From: Chara braunii
Taxonomy: Eukaryota; Streptophyta; Charophyceae; Charales; Characeae
NCBI GenBank assembly: GCA_003427395.1
Contig: BFEA01000052.1
Location: 458,557-479,702 of the forward strand
DNA: 21,146 nt
Reading direction: 5' to 3'
The position numbers and the translations under genes are program-made. Positions 1 through 7,136 of the stretch are shown here, one piece after another. The notes under the pieces were generated by a model that was given only the letters and a program-made list of their open reading frames with translations, did no database searches and was not told the origin of the DNA. The first letter of the stretch is position 1, and the number at the start of each line of letters is the position of its first letter.

Positions 1-432
1 ATATGCCCTATTTAGTTTTTTGCATTTTCTTCAAAAATTGGCAAAATTTCGTTCACGAAATGCACAGTTTGTGGATGGCGCCGTGTGACCAGCCAAGTAC
101 CAAATCCCCATTTCTCCAGACGACCGCAACCTTGTCCCATCTGAAAAGGTACAGCAGTGTGAGCTGAACCATGCCCAAAACCTCAAATAGACCCTTCCCA
201 CGTCCGAATATTTTGCCAATTCGGGGTTGCCATGTGAGTATGCCCTGAACGGGGTCAAATGTCTACAAATTCTCTTAAATTAATATTAAATTAGTATTAA
301 ATTAGTATTAAATTAGTATTGAATACTATTGATACATCGCTGCGTGCATTTAAAGCAGCACTGTGCCTCCGCGTACGCTGAGCCCGATGTTGGGCAACGT
401 AGTTGAGGTAGGAGTACCGCCATGAAGATAAT
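1..432. other. Non-coding stretch, no gene recognised
   Basis: A 75-codon open frame lies on the minus strand at 31-258, but I recognise no domain and see no neighbouring exon or coding signal that would make it credible. The rest is AT-rich and contains the 11-bp tandem repeat listed separately. Confidence 0.5.
275..318. repeat. 11-bp AT-rich tandem repeat, four units
   Basis: Four head-to-tail units of TTAAATTAGTA are visible; the first carries A instead of G at the ninth position. A degenerate continuation runs to about 330. This is a simple minisatellite with no visible function. Confidence 0.9.
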
Positions 433-539
433 CATGGTCCTCAACAATACAATAGCTGTGCACTGTGGGCTGTCTGTCCCACCCTTTCATGGTCCTCGAC
501 AACACGATAGCTGTGTACTGTGGACTGTCTGTCCCACCC
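433..539. repeat. Diverged 52-bp direct duplication (period 55)
   Basis: Copy one is 433-484 and copy two is 488-539. Both start CATGGTCCTC and end CTGTCTGTCCCACCC. They differ at about six positions, nearly all transitions (A/G or T/C), as expected for an old duplication decaying by deamination. No reading frame spans both copies convincingly. Confidence 0.85.
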
Positions 540-1042
540 GATGAGAGAGAAAAAGAGACGCCGTAGAACTGAAGCGCCGAGGTGACTGTAGAAAGGAGAA
601 TGGAGGTATTGCCTGCTGTTGGGACCGCCATGTTTTCGTAACTGAAGGCAGTCCCCTCCCAGTCCAGTAAGGAGAACCACAGTTTTGCTGGTAGGAGGGA
701 TCTCACGATCCCGCTCCCGGGAGTGCCGGAACCACCCGGGGATGGAAGAGGCTCAAAGGAAGGGGTTTCTGGGGGGACCTGGGACCACAGTTTTGCAGTC
801 TCGTGATGTCTGAAAATCGCGCTGCCGATCCCTCGGATGGCTACACGGAGGCACTAGCTTGTGTCCCAACGGCACCACTAGACGGCCCATGTGGAACAAA
901 GCAAATATACATCGCTCATCTACAAAGGTGTTGGCCATTATCTAACGACCCTGGGCGCCACCCACGCCCGTCCCATGTGCCAGCCCTGCAAACATGTACC
1001 TTAAGTTCCCGGCGCATGTTCAGCCGATTAGCGGCTCGGTGC
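540..1042. other. No feature recognised
   Basis: Small GC-rich palindromes occur at about 698-722 (GGGATC/GATCCC, then CTCCCGGGAG). Only short open frames without recognisable domains are present. Confidence 0.4.
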
Positions 1043-1070
1043 ATAACCTTCTAAATGGGATATGGCATCC

Positions 1071-1121
1071 TTTGTACAGAGAAGGTTATAGCATGGCCCC
1101 TGTGCAAGGACGACGTGAAGA
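1071..1121 (+). pseudogene. U6 snRNA-like core fragment
   Basis: The segment contains ACAGAGA at 1076-1082, followed by a near match to the U6 catalytic AGC triad region and internal stem-loop (GCATGGCCCCTG, then GCAAGGACGACG). Compared with the conserved U6 core it has a 2-nt insertion (TA) before AGC and a few substitutions. The U6 5' stem, the 3' AAATCGAG tail and a T-run terminator are missing, so it is probably a decayed, partial U6-derived sequence and not a working gene. It could also be a chance or chimeric similarity. A perfect 10-bp inverted repeat (1043-1052 with 1080-1089) overlaps it. Confidence 0.45.
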
Positions 1122-2222
1122 CCTGAAAAAAAACCGGGAAGTTATACTCAAATACCCCCTTGACCAGGTCCTTTGTCCTCTTGGTGCGTTTTCGTCCGAT
1201 CGAGGGGACCAAGAACGTGGTCCTTGGTTCCATTTTGTCCTATCAAGCCTTACGGATATGGCCGATCCATCGCATTAATGAATCATAATGATCTTCTGGC
1301 AAGTGCCAGCAGCACCAAGACCTGCATCTGGCCACTATAGTGCAAAGCAGCGGAGAAGAAATTGCGAGCAGGCTCCATATGCTGCAGCAAGTAGGTTTTC
1401 TTGGAGATCTCATCCTTACCTCGTCGCGGCGGCAAGGCGGGGGGAGGGGCGGTCCGTGTTTGTAGATTATGCTCGTTGGTTGACAAAGCTTTCATTGTGT
1501 CGCTGGGCCGAGTGAGAAATTTCAAATTCGGCCACGCAGGCGTCGCATTTCGGCCTAGTTAATGTCAGTTGAGGTAGTGATACGTAGCTATGGTGAGTGA
1601 GAAAATGTGGCCATGCGGGCCCCTCCCAAACAAAACAAGTGTGCTGGCGGGCCACACGCACTCAGGCAGATGGGGCACTCAGACCGGCACACGCACCAGC
1701 AAGCATGTACACACACAGATGTCACTATTGGCATGTTTAGCCGGGCGGCCGTTAGGTCACCTATTACGCACGTGGCCGTATTTTGTGTGTCGGTCATGGG
1801 ACTCGTCACAATACATAGCTGGCAGCCGTGGCACAGATCCATCCCTTCTTCCGGGGCGTCGATCCGGACTGGCCGCACACACCCAGTCCCATCGTGCAGG
1901 CGGCGGGACAGGGGTTTTAGATGCACCAACGTTCACTTTAGTGGGGTGCGAATCGTTGAAAGGTGAAAACATTGTTCACTTTCCTCGTGATTGTTATTTC
2001 AACTTATATCCTGTTTATTGGTATTTACTATCTATTGGTGCTGTGCCCCACCCACCCCGGGGTATAATGGCATACTGCAGTATACTGCCAGAATCCATCC
2101 ACCACCAAATGGAACCGAACCCGTTACCGGTGATCTCAGCCATGATAGCCAGATGCCTTTAACCGCGGCGACCGTGGCGCGATGTCGGGAACTGAAGCCA
2201 TATCAGTCTTGCTATTCATCCG
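1122..2222. other. No gene recognised
   Basis: Open frames up to 190 codons exist at 1590-2162 on the plus strand, but they overlap others of similar size on both strands. They have no domain, and their composition is that of GC-rich non-coding DNA. I see nothing else to report here. Confidence 0.4.
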
Positions 2223-2363
2223 ACCCCTGTACGGTCGCAACACTCTATATTCAGTCAACACACACTGACACCCAACTTGGCAAGGCGTACCAGTCATGAC
2301 ATTCAGCCCACCCCTGCACGGTTGCAAGGGGCTCTATGCTCAGACAGCACACGCGTCACACCC
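2223..2363. repeat. Diverged direct repeat, period about 88 bp
   Basis: Two related segments start CCCCTGTACGGTCGCAA (2223) and CCCCTGCACGGTTGCAA (2311). Similarity continues weakly for about 50 bp through a CTCTAT...CAG...ACACAC pattern. Confidence 0.6.
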
Positions 2364-2369
2364 ATGAGA

Positions 2370-2690
2370 CCTTCCCCGGGCACGACCGCACAATCTGCAT
2401 GACCGATCTAGCAGCCACCACGGTCCAGGTGGCCTACTTAGGCATTTTGTCGGTAATCGTCCACTGTGCACACCTTCCACGCGAACGACCACACGGTCTG
2501 CATGACCTATTTGCGCAGCCAGCACACTCCAGGTTGCGTTGGTGTGAATTTTGTCAGTAATCGTCCGGGCTGTTAACAGCATTTGACTATGACTGTGTAC
2601 GCCTTCCGTGGGCACGGCCACACAATCTGCACGACTTGTTTGCGCAGCCACGACAATCCAGGTTGCGTTGACATGAATATTGTCTTCGTG
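2370..2690. repeat. Three diverged ~100-140 bp tandem units
   Basis: Three units share, in order, an ACCTTCC/GCCTTCC-like start, CACACAATCTGCA or a variant (TCTGC at 2394, 2497 and 2636), a TTGCGCAGCCA block, TCCAGGTTGCGTTG, and a TTTTGTCAGTAATCGTCC-like end. The second and third units are closest; the first has lost part of the middle. The minus-strand translation also repeats, but without any known domain. Confidence 0.7.
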
Positions 2691-3206
2691 GCCAAACCTC
2701 TTCGAAGAGATCTTGCGGCACCCACCACGTGGTGGGCACCTAAGAGTAAATACTGGCGGTGGTGAAACGACCAGCACTTCCTAAAGTAGTCGTGCCCGTT
2801 AACAAGCCACAATTTTAGGAAATGTACGGCCGACTACAGGAGCACCCAAATTCATCCGACTAGAACGTTTCTACTCCATTTGTTTCCCGCGGCCGATAGT
2901 AATGAGCCGACTACTGGTGGTTTGAGGTAGCCAGCCAGTCTAAGGCTACTACTAAAACACCAGATACACAGAACTTCCCATGCTAATGATAAAGGCAATT
3001 GCCCACTGTTTGGGCCCGCGATAGTAATAAACCAATCCATACCCACCTCCCCAAGCGATCCCACTAGTAGTCTGTCACTTGAAATGGGAATGACCTGATC
3101 AGCAATATGGCCACCCCTCCCTTAGTCTCATTGGAGAGGGGGGCAGAATTTTCTGGCGGGGCCACCACCCTTGCTGCTCTACAATTCGAGCGCCCTCCTT
3201 TTTTCC
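2691..3206. other. No gene recognised
   Basis: Only a short repeated motif (CGATAGTAATGAGCC near 2892 and CGATAGTAATAAACC near 3020) stands out in an otherwise featureless stretch. Confidence 0.4.
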
Positions 3207-3382
3207 TTTTTTTTTTTTTTTTTTTTTTGAAAGAGGTTGATGGGCTTTGGATATCATCATTGAACTGACGGGCCCCAGGTAATTCAGACTGATTCTCCTG
3301 TTCATTTCGGTTGCGTCTGGATTCGAACACAGGTCGGTATTTCAACAGGTCATTGGTGTGTACCAACCGAGCTCTTGTAGTA
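3207..3382 (-). mobile_element. tRNA-derived SINE with A-tail
   Basis: Read on the minus strand from about 3382, the element starts with a tRNA-like head. An A-box-like GAGCTCGGTTGGTA is followed about 40 nt later by a perfect B-box core, GTTCGAATCC, the two parts of an internal RNA polymerase III promoter. A roughly 100-bp tRNA-unrelated body follows, and the element ends in about 22 consecutive A residues (plus-strand T-run near 3207-3228). Head, body and tail in this order define a SINE mobilised in trans by a LINE. I could not delimit a target-site duplication. Confidence 0.75.
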
Positions 3383-3422
3383 GCAGAATTTGAATTCCAC
3401 CTTTGCGGACCAAAGCTCTTTT

Positions 3423-3779
3423 AACAGCGATTTCATCAAAACGGACATTTTTTATTTTTTGTACGAAATTGAAAGTCCAAACTGCAGCCAAAATTTGATG
3501 AAATTTTGGGTAGGACGTTCTGAAAACGCCCTACCCCCTCGATGTTTTTTTTTTTGGACTCAGCCAGAGTCCAGATACATGCAGGGGGGTACGGCGTTCT
3601 GAAAACGCCGTACCCCCCTGCATGTATCTGGACTCTGGCTGAGTCCAAAAAAAAAAACATCGAGGGGGTAGGGCGTTTTCAGAACGTCCTACCCAAAATT
3701 TCATCAAATTTTGGCTGCAGTTTGGACTTTCAATTTCGTACAAAAAATAAAAAATGTCCGTTTTGATGAAATCGCTGTT
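3423..3779. repeat. 357-bp near-perfect palindrome
   Basis: The left arm (3423-3598) and right arm (3604-3779) are reverse complements over about 176 bp with a 5-nt loop at 3599-3603. I checked the arms at the poly-T/poly-A blocks (11 T against 11 A), the PstI-like CTGCAG and the GTAGGACG block and found no mismatch. Inside each arm lies a smaller imperfect palindrome around CGTTCTGAAAACGCC (3516-3530), and the same core recurs at the centre (3595 onward) with period 79. It may be a MITE-like foldback element, or an assembly fold-back artefact. Confidence 0.9.
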
Positions 3780-3791
3780 TTTTTCAAGGGT

Positions 3792-3892
3792 TCTCTTCGC
3801 TGCCACCCGGCGAGATGCGGGCCCCCTAAGCGTTCAAACTTCAAAGATGCCACGCTAGGGGGCGGGGATCTTGCCGGGTGGCGGTGAAGAGA
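3792..3892. repeat. 101-bp imperfect hairpin element
   Basis: The outer arms 3792-3816 and 3868-3892 are 25-bp reverse complements with about three mismatches (core GCCACCCGGC). Inner arms GCCCCCTAAGCGT (about 3821-3833) and ACGCTAGGGGGC (about 3852-3863) pair except for one bulged base. The element starts only 13 bp after the large palindrome. It resembles a decayed foldback element. Confidence 0.75.
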
Positions 3893-4216
3893 TCCCTCAT
3901 ACAACTTTCCAAAACGCCCCACAACACTGGAAAACTCGCCAGGTCCAGACATAGCAAGGATTGACAGATTGAGAGCAGGAAAATAAAATAAATTAAATAA
4001 ATCAGTTTGTGAACTTTGTGGAACGTCATGCGTTTTTTTTCTTTTTTTTTTTCCTCCAGACGGGGCGCTGGGGATTGCCGGAATTGCCAGGAACTCTCTT
4101 CAGCTTTTTTCTTAAATCATTCGATTAGCGTGCAGTCACAAAATCCCTAAGTAAGACTGTCTGTCTGCTCAGTTAATCCCCTGCGGGGAGGTCCCACTAG
4201 CAAGGAGGATCGGATA
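3893..4216. other. No gene recognised
   Basis: AT-rich stretch with A/T simple sequence near 3980-4005 and a T-rich tract near 4033-4052. No coding or RNA feature is visible. Confidence 0.4.
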
Positions 4217-4220
4217 ATTG

Positions 4221-4320
4221 CCCTGAATGTGGACGTGTTTGAAGCAGAGATGCAGAAGAGCACTTCAATCTCGATTTTCTGCACCTTTGGCTTTCATTTG
4301 AATCCCCTTTGCAAATGGGA
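4221..4320 (+). repeat. Dispersed repeat related to the foldback at 8355-8497
   Basis: The block CTGAATGTGGACGTGTT followed by a GATGCAGAA-like block is shared with the minus strand of the foldback at 8355-8497. The later segment CCCTTTGCAAATGGGA also resembles sequence near the far arm. Both translate to a similar LNVDVF...MQK string, but the similarity is at DNA level and I see no gene. Confidence 0.55.
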
Positions 4321-4387
4321 CTTCGCCTCCGGGAACCTGGCAGGTCGACACTCGGTTGCATGATCGGACTCTCGATGTGTGTACTAT

Positions 4388-4535
4388 TCGGACGCTGGAC
4401 CCCGGTTTCCAGCAGGTGCGGCTCCCCACCAATAGACTGGAGCAACCAGGGTGACCGCGACTAGGAGGGGGTGCTCTTATCTCCTCGCATAGCGTTGGGA
4501 CTGGGGACTGGCTATTAAAAAAAAAAAAAAAAAAA
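4388..4535 (+). mobile_element. A-tailed short interspersed repeat, copy 1
   Basis: This copy shares CGGTTTCCAGCAGGTG and GCTCCCCACCAAT with the copies at 7442 and 11504, and like them it ends in a long A-tract (about 20 A, 4516-4534). The GCTCC/GGAGC pairing seen in the other copies is degraded here. The A-tail and recurrence in one orientation suggest a SINE-like retroposon, though no clear RNA polymerase III boxes are visible. Confidence 0.65.
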
Positions 4536-4560
4536 GAAGGTTGTGCGTTTTTTTGTTGAG

Positions 4561-4674
4561 AATTTTGGACCATTTCTCGATTTAAGCATGGCATCCTCGT
4601 GCAGCAGCCATGCTAATCTTCTCTCTCTTTGTCTGTCTCTATCGTTCCAATTTTCACAGATGTCCCGAAGGATG
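4561..4674 (-). pseudogene. U6 snRNA-derived pseudogene
   Basis: Read on the minus strand, the segment follows U6 from end to end: the 5' stem (CCTTCGGGACATC), AAAATTGGAACGAT, GAGAAGATTAGCATGG with the AGC triad, a diverged internal stem-loop, and the 3' part AAATCGAGAAATGGTCCAAA. U6 is the catalytic snRNA of the spliceosome. About 14 extra bases (GA/CA-rich) separate GGAACGAT from GAAGATTAGC and disrupt the invariant ACAGAGA box that pairs with the 5' splice site. The internal stem-loop is altered, and no T-run terminator follows the 3' end. I therefore call it a pseudogene, although its identity as U6-derived sequence is clear. Confidence 0.85.
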
Positions 4675-4745
4675 GTACGTGCTTTTGGGAACGACATCCA
4701 GAAGAAAAACGTTGTCCAAACATCGTGCTTCACAACAACAACAAC

Positions 4746-4769
4746 AAAAAAAAAAAAAAAAAAAAAAAA
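4746..4769 (+). repeat. Poly-A tract after CAA repeats
   Basis: A (CAA)n stretch at about 4732-4746 runs into about 23 consecutive A residues. It may be the tail of an unrecognised retroposed sequence. Confidence 0.5.
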
Positions 4770-4871
4770 GGGCGTGCGCCGTGCGTCGCATAGGTAGGAT
4801 GGTAATTTCTTAGCTTTTTCTTCGTTTCATTTCTCTTTTCTGCTTTATTTTTCCTTTTTTTAAAAAGAATG

Positions 4872-4980
4872 GTTCCCTTTATTATTTTTCGCTGGATTGT
4901 GGTAGGAAGGTGCCAATAATGGTTGACCATATTTCCCTTTATTAAATTTTTATTTTCGCTGGAGTGTGGTAGGAAGCTCC
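4872..4980. repeat. Direct duplication around TCCCTTTATTA
   Basis: The first copy starts near 4872 and the second near 4934. Both carry TCCCTTTATTA, then TTTTCGCTGGA and TGTGGTAGGAAG. The second has a few extra A/T bases. Confidence 0.7.
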
Positions 4981-5182
4981 TGAGGACCTTGACTGGCTAC
5001 GGCCGGTGTTGGGCTTGGACGGAGTGCCTCACTCAGCTCCAAATGGCTCCCGCGGCATATGATGTAAGGGACGCTGGGCCCGGATCCCAGCTTGTAATTG
5101 AGACACTTTTTTTTTCAATTGAAAAGTGAAAAAAAAAAAAAAAGGAAAATCTGCTCCCTTCTTTTTCTGTTTTTCGCTGAAA

Positions 5183-5219
5183 CCTAGGCTACCAGAGTGG
5201 CCTGGGACCACTTGCCCCT
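5183..5219 (+). repeat. GC-rich module X, forward copy
   Basis: The segment starting CCTAGGCTACCAGAGTGG is the reverse complement, with some changes, of 5837-5871. Sequence is lost in the adjacent Ns. The same opening (CTAGGCTAC, C or T, AG) is found in module Y at 5557, so X and Y may be parts or variants of one family. Confidence 0.6.
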
Positions 5220-5241
5220 NNGNCAAANANNNATANANANC
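5219..5241. other. Ambiguous bases (N)
   Basis: Scattered Ns interrupt the sequence at the left edge of the hammerhead array, which suggests assembly difficulty in a repeat. Confidence 0.95.
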
Positions 5242-5515
5242 TATTTGACGATATATATATATATAACTCCGACGAAACAGTTTGTCACAGCCCCTCGTTT
5301 GTTGTCCTCTTCTCTCTCTCTGCCTACGGTTTACCGGGCAGTTCTGTTTGTGACATATATATATATAGATGTAGACTGTTGAGGGTTCAGCCTCCTGATG
5401 AGTCGGTGAAACTCCGACGAAACAGTTTGTCACAGCCCCTCGTTTGTTGTCCTCTTCTCTCTCTCTGCCTACGGTTTACCGTAGGCAGTTCTATTTGTGA
5501 CGATATATATATAAT
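5242..5515 (+). repeat. Hammerhead-bearing tandem array, unit about 145 bp
   Basis: The block ACTCCGACGAAACAG...CAGCCCCTCG...CTCTCTCTCTGCCTACGG...TTTGTGAC plus a TA-dinucleotide run occurs at 5266-5365 and again at 5411-5515, an offset of 145 bp. A third unit is represented on the left by its tail only (CTATTTGACG plus TA repeats, 5241-5265), next to the Ns. In the left full unit the 5' half of the ribozyme is missing; only the junction leading into the second unit carries the whole motif. In the right unit, GCCTACGG/CCGTAGGC (5467-5486) forms a perfect 8-bp hairpin inside a longer stem GTCACA/TGTGAC (5429-5434 with 5496-5501). The array resembles ribozyme-bearing satellites or retrozyme remnants. 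Confidence 0.85.
5375..5426 (+). ncRNA. Type III hammerhead self-cleaving ribozyme
   Basis: All conserved parts are present in order. Stem III 5' strand ACTGT is 5375-5379 and the cleavage-site base is T5380 (GUU triplet, cleavage after it). Stem I GAGG/CCTC is 5381-5384 with 5391-5394, with loop GTTCAG. The core CTGATGA is 5395-5401. Stem II GTCGG/CCGAC is 5402-5406 with 5414-5418, with loop TGAAACT. The core GAAA is 5419-5422, and the stem III 3' strand ACAGT is 5422-5426. G5374 and T5427 could add a wobble pair. Loop I contains TTCA and loop II contains TGAA, which are complementary and could form the tertiary contact that makes natural hammerheads fast. GUU is a permitted, though less common, NUH cleavage triplet. 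In plants such motifs belong to retrozymes and satellite-like circular RNAs; activity here is inferred from structure. Confidence 0.88.
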
Positions 5516-5556
5516 GTTCAGCTTACTTTTCTGCATAACCTAGTTTTTTTTTTTTT

Positions 5557-5658
5557 CTAGGCTACTAGCCGGGCCACCCGGGTCACCTTTTTGGCCTGGC
5601 GGCCCGGCCGTGCAAGGACCAGGGATGGTCCCACCTAAAAAAAAAAAAAAAAAAAAAA
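5557..5658 (+). mobile_element. GC-rich module Y with A-tail, forward copy
   Basis: The module runs from CTAGGCTACTAGCCGGGCC to GTGCAAGGACC (5620), then about 17 bp, then roughly 21 A residues ending near 5658. It has an inverted partner at 5888-5954. The A-tail suggests a retroposed non-coding RNA or SINE. I see no A or B box and cannot name the source RNA. Confidence 0.55.
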
Positions 5659-5836
5659 CCGGAAAAAAACTACATAATGCACAAAAATAAACTGAAGAAG
5701 TTTTGCCTCAGGGTCGCATCGAATCCGGCACAAGTTCTTTTTAAAAAAGAAATGGAGGGAAAAAAAATCTTTACCAATTTAAATTAAAAAATACTAAAAT
5801 AGCCTCTCTTTTTTTTTTTTTTTTTTTTGGCCCTCC

Positions 5837-5871
5837 GGGCAAGTGCTCCCGGGCAACTCTGGTAGCCTAAG
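5837..5871 (-). repeat. GC-rich module X, reverse copy
   Basis: Reverse complement of the module at 5183-5219, with a few substitutions, ending CTCTGGTAGCCTAAG. A T-run of about 19 bases lies just to its left (to 5828), in keeping with an A-tail on the minus strand. Confidence 0.6.
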
Positions 5872-5887
5872 ATTTTCTTTTGTTTTT

Positions 5888-5954
5888 GGTCCTTGCACAG
5901 TCCTGCCGCCCGGGCAAACAAGGTGACCTGGGCGGCCCCGGCTGGTAGTCTAGA
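5888..5954 (-). repeat. GC-rich module Y, reverse copy
   Basis: Reverse complement of 5557-5620 with about a dozen differences; GGTCCTTGCACAG at its left end matches the right end of the forward copy. Confidence 0.65.
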
Positions 5955-5955
5955 C

Positions 5956-6958
5956 TGAAATTTGAAACCCTTTCAAAAGAAAAAGAGAGGGAAAAAAAAA
6001 GGAGATTGGAGCCCTGGAAAGCGGGAACAGTGCCTTTCTTTCTTATTTGCTTCTTCATCCTCCCATGAGAATTTTCACAGTGAAACCATATGCTACAAAC
6101 CACCGCCACCACGCCATACCAGGGGCCAAGTCCCACTTACCCTGATTCTTCATTTGTGACCGTAGATTACGAAGATCCAAGGTTAGAAGTGAGAATCCAA
6201 GCTAATGGGACTTGGCCCCAGCTGTCTACACTGTCTGGATCTGGATTCAACAGGCCTGTCCCAGGGCTGGGACAGGGCTGAAGTTGAGGTGCATTTCGGA
6301 AAGGACCATAAGTGGTCTGGGCCCCTGACGGAAGCAGCAGTCTTTATTTGGGGGGGGGGGGGGGGGGGGAAGGGCAGGAAGTGGCCTCTCTGTTTTTCCC
6401 TATTGGATATTCACCTTTCTTTCATGATCAAAACAAAATTCTGAATCTTCTCATTCTGTATAGGCACCCTGCCAATCAAGACGTCTGGCCGGACCTCCGT
6501 GCGGACTCCTCTGAACCATCCATACTTTTTTTTTTTTTTTTGAGTGTGGTCTGGGCGTGGGGGGTGGACCTTCGGTCTTTGGGGGGGGGGGGGGGGGGGG
6601 GGGGGACATGTTAATGGGCTGGCACAGGTGGATGACAGCGAACAAGAGTCTCTGGGATCTACTGAGGGGCAGGGGCATGGGAGATTTGCAGAGATTGGCT
6701 GTGGTCTGTCAGTAGGAAACCCAGCCTGTACCACTTCGATAACAATCTCGAATTACCTGGGGCTGGTCCTCTGTGGATATATCTCAAGACTGCTCCCCTC
6801 CCTCCCCCCACCCCCCACCCCCCAAACAAAAAAAAAAGGGAAACCTGCTGCCCTTTCAAAAAAAAAAGAAAGAAAAAAAAAAAGAAAAAAGGGCGGCGAA
6901 GTGGGAGTGGACCGGCCTTTTGAAGGGTATTACAAGTACACACTCGGAGCTCTCATCC
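5956..6958. other. Non-coding stretch with G tracts and short inverted repeats
   Basis: A perfect 14-bp inverted repeat (GGGGCCAAGTCCCA at 6122-6135 with 6206-6219) and a CTGTCCCA/TGGGACAG hairpin near 6254-6273 are present. G-tracts of about 20 bases (near 6350-6369) and about 26 bases (near 6580-6605) follow, then A-rich and C-rich tracts at 6800-6890. Open frames here are made of homopolymer translation, and I recognise no gene. Confidence 0.6.
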
Positions 6959-7069
6959 TACCGTCTTCACCTGAATAGAACGCCCGGTCATTATAGCCGT
7001 ATTTGGCACAACTTTCAGCCCAGATACGGCGATAATTTTACTGGGCGCTCTATTCGGGTGAAGACGGTA
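6959..7069. repeat. 111-bp foldback (hairpin) element
   Basis: The arms 6959-6988 and 7040-7069 are 30-bp reverse complements with about four differences (TACCGTCTTCAC...GCCC against GGGC...GTGAAGACGGTA). Inner segments ATTATAGCCGTATTTGG and its partner near 7020-7038 also pair, so almost the whole element folds into one stem. It could be a small foldback transposon relic or the source of a hairpin RNA. Confidence 0.8.
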
Positions 7070-7136
7070 CGGGACTGTGGCCCAAAAGAAAACCCTTTAT
7101 AATAAACAATGGCAGGAAATGGCCCCTATACATCCA

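Noticed and set aside
1588-2162. Long overlapping open frames on both strands (up to 190 codons)
   Set aside because: Frames of similar length overlap on both strands, with no domains and low-complexity or unnatural composition; they are by-products of base composition.
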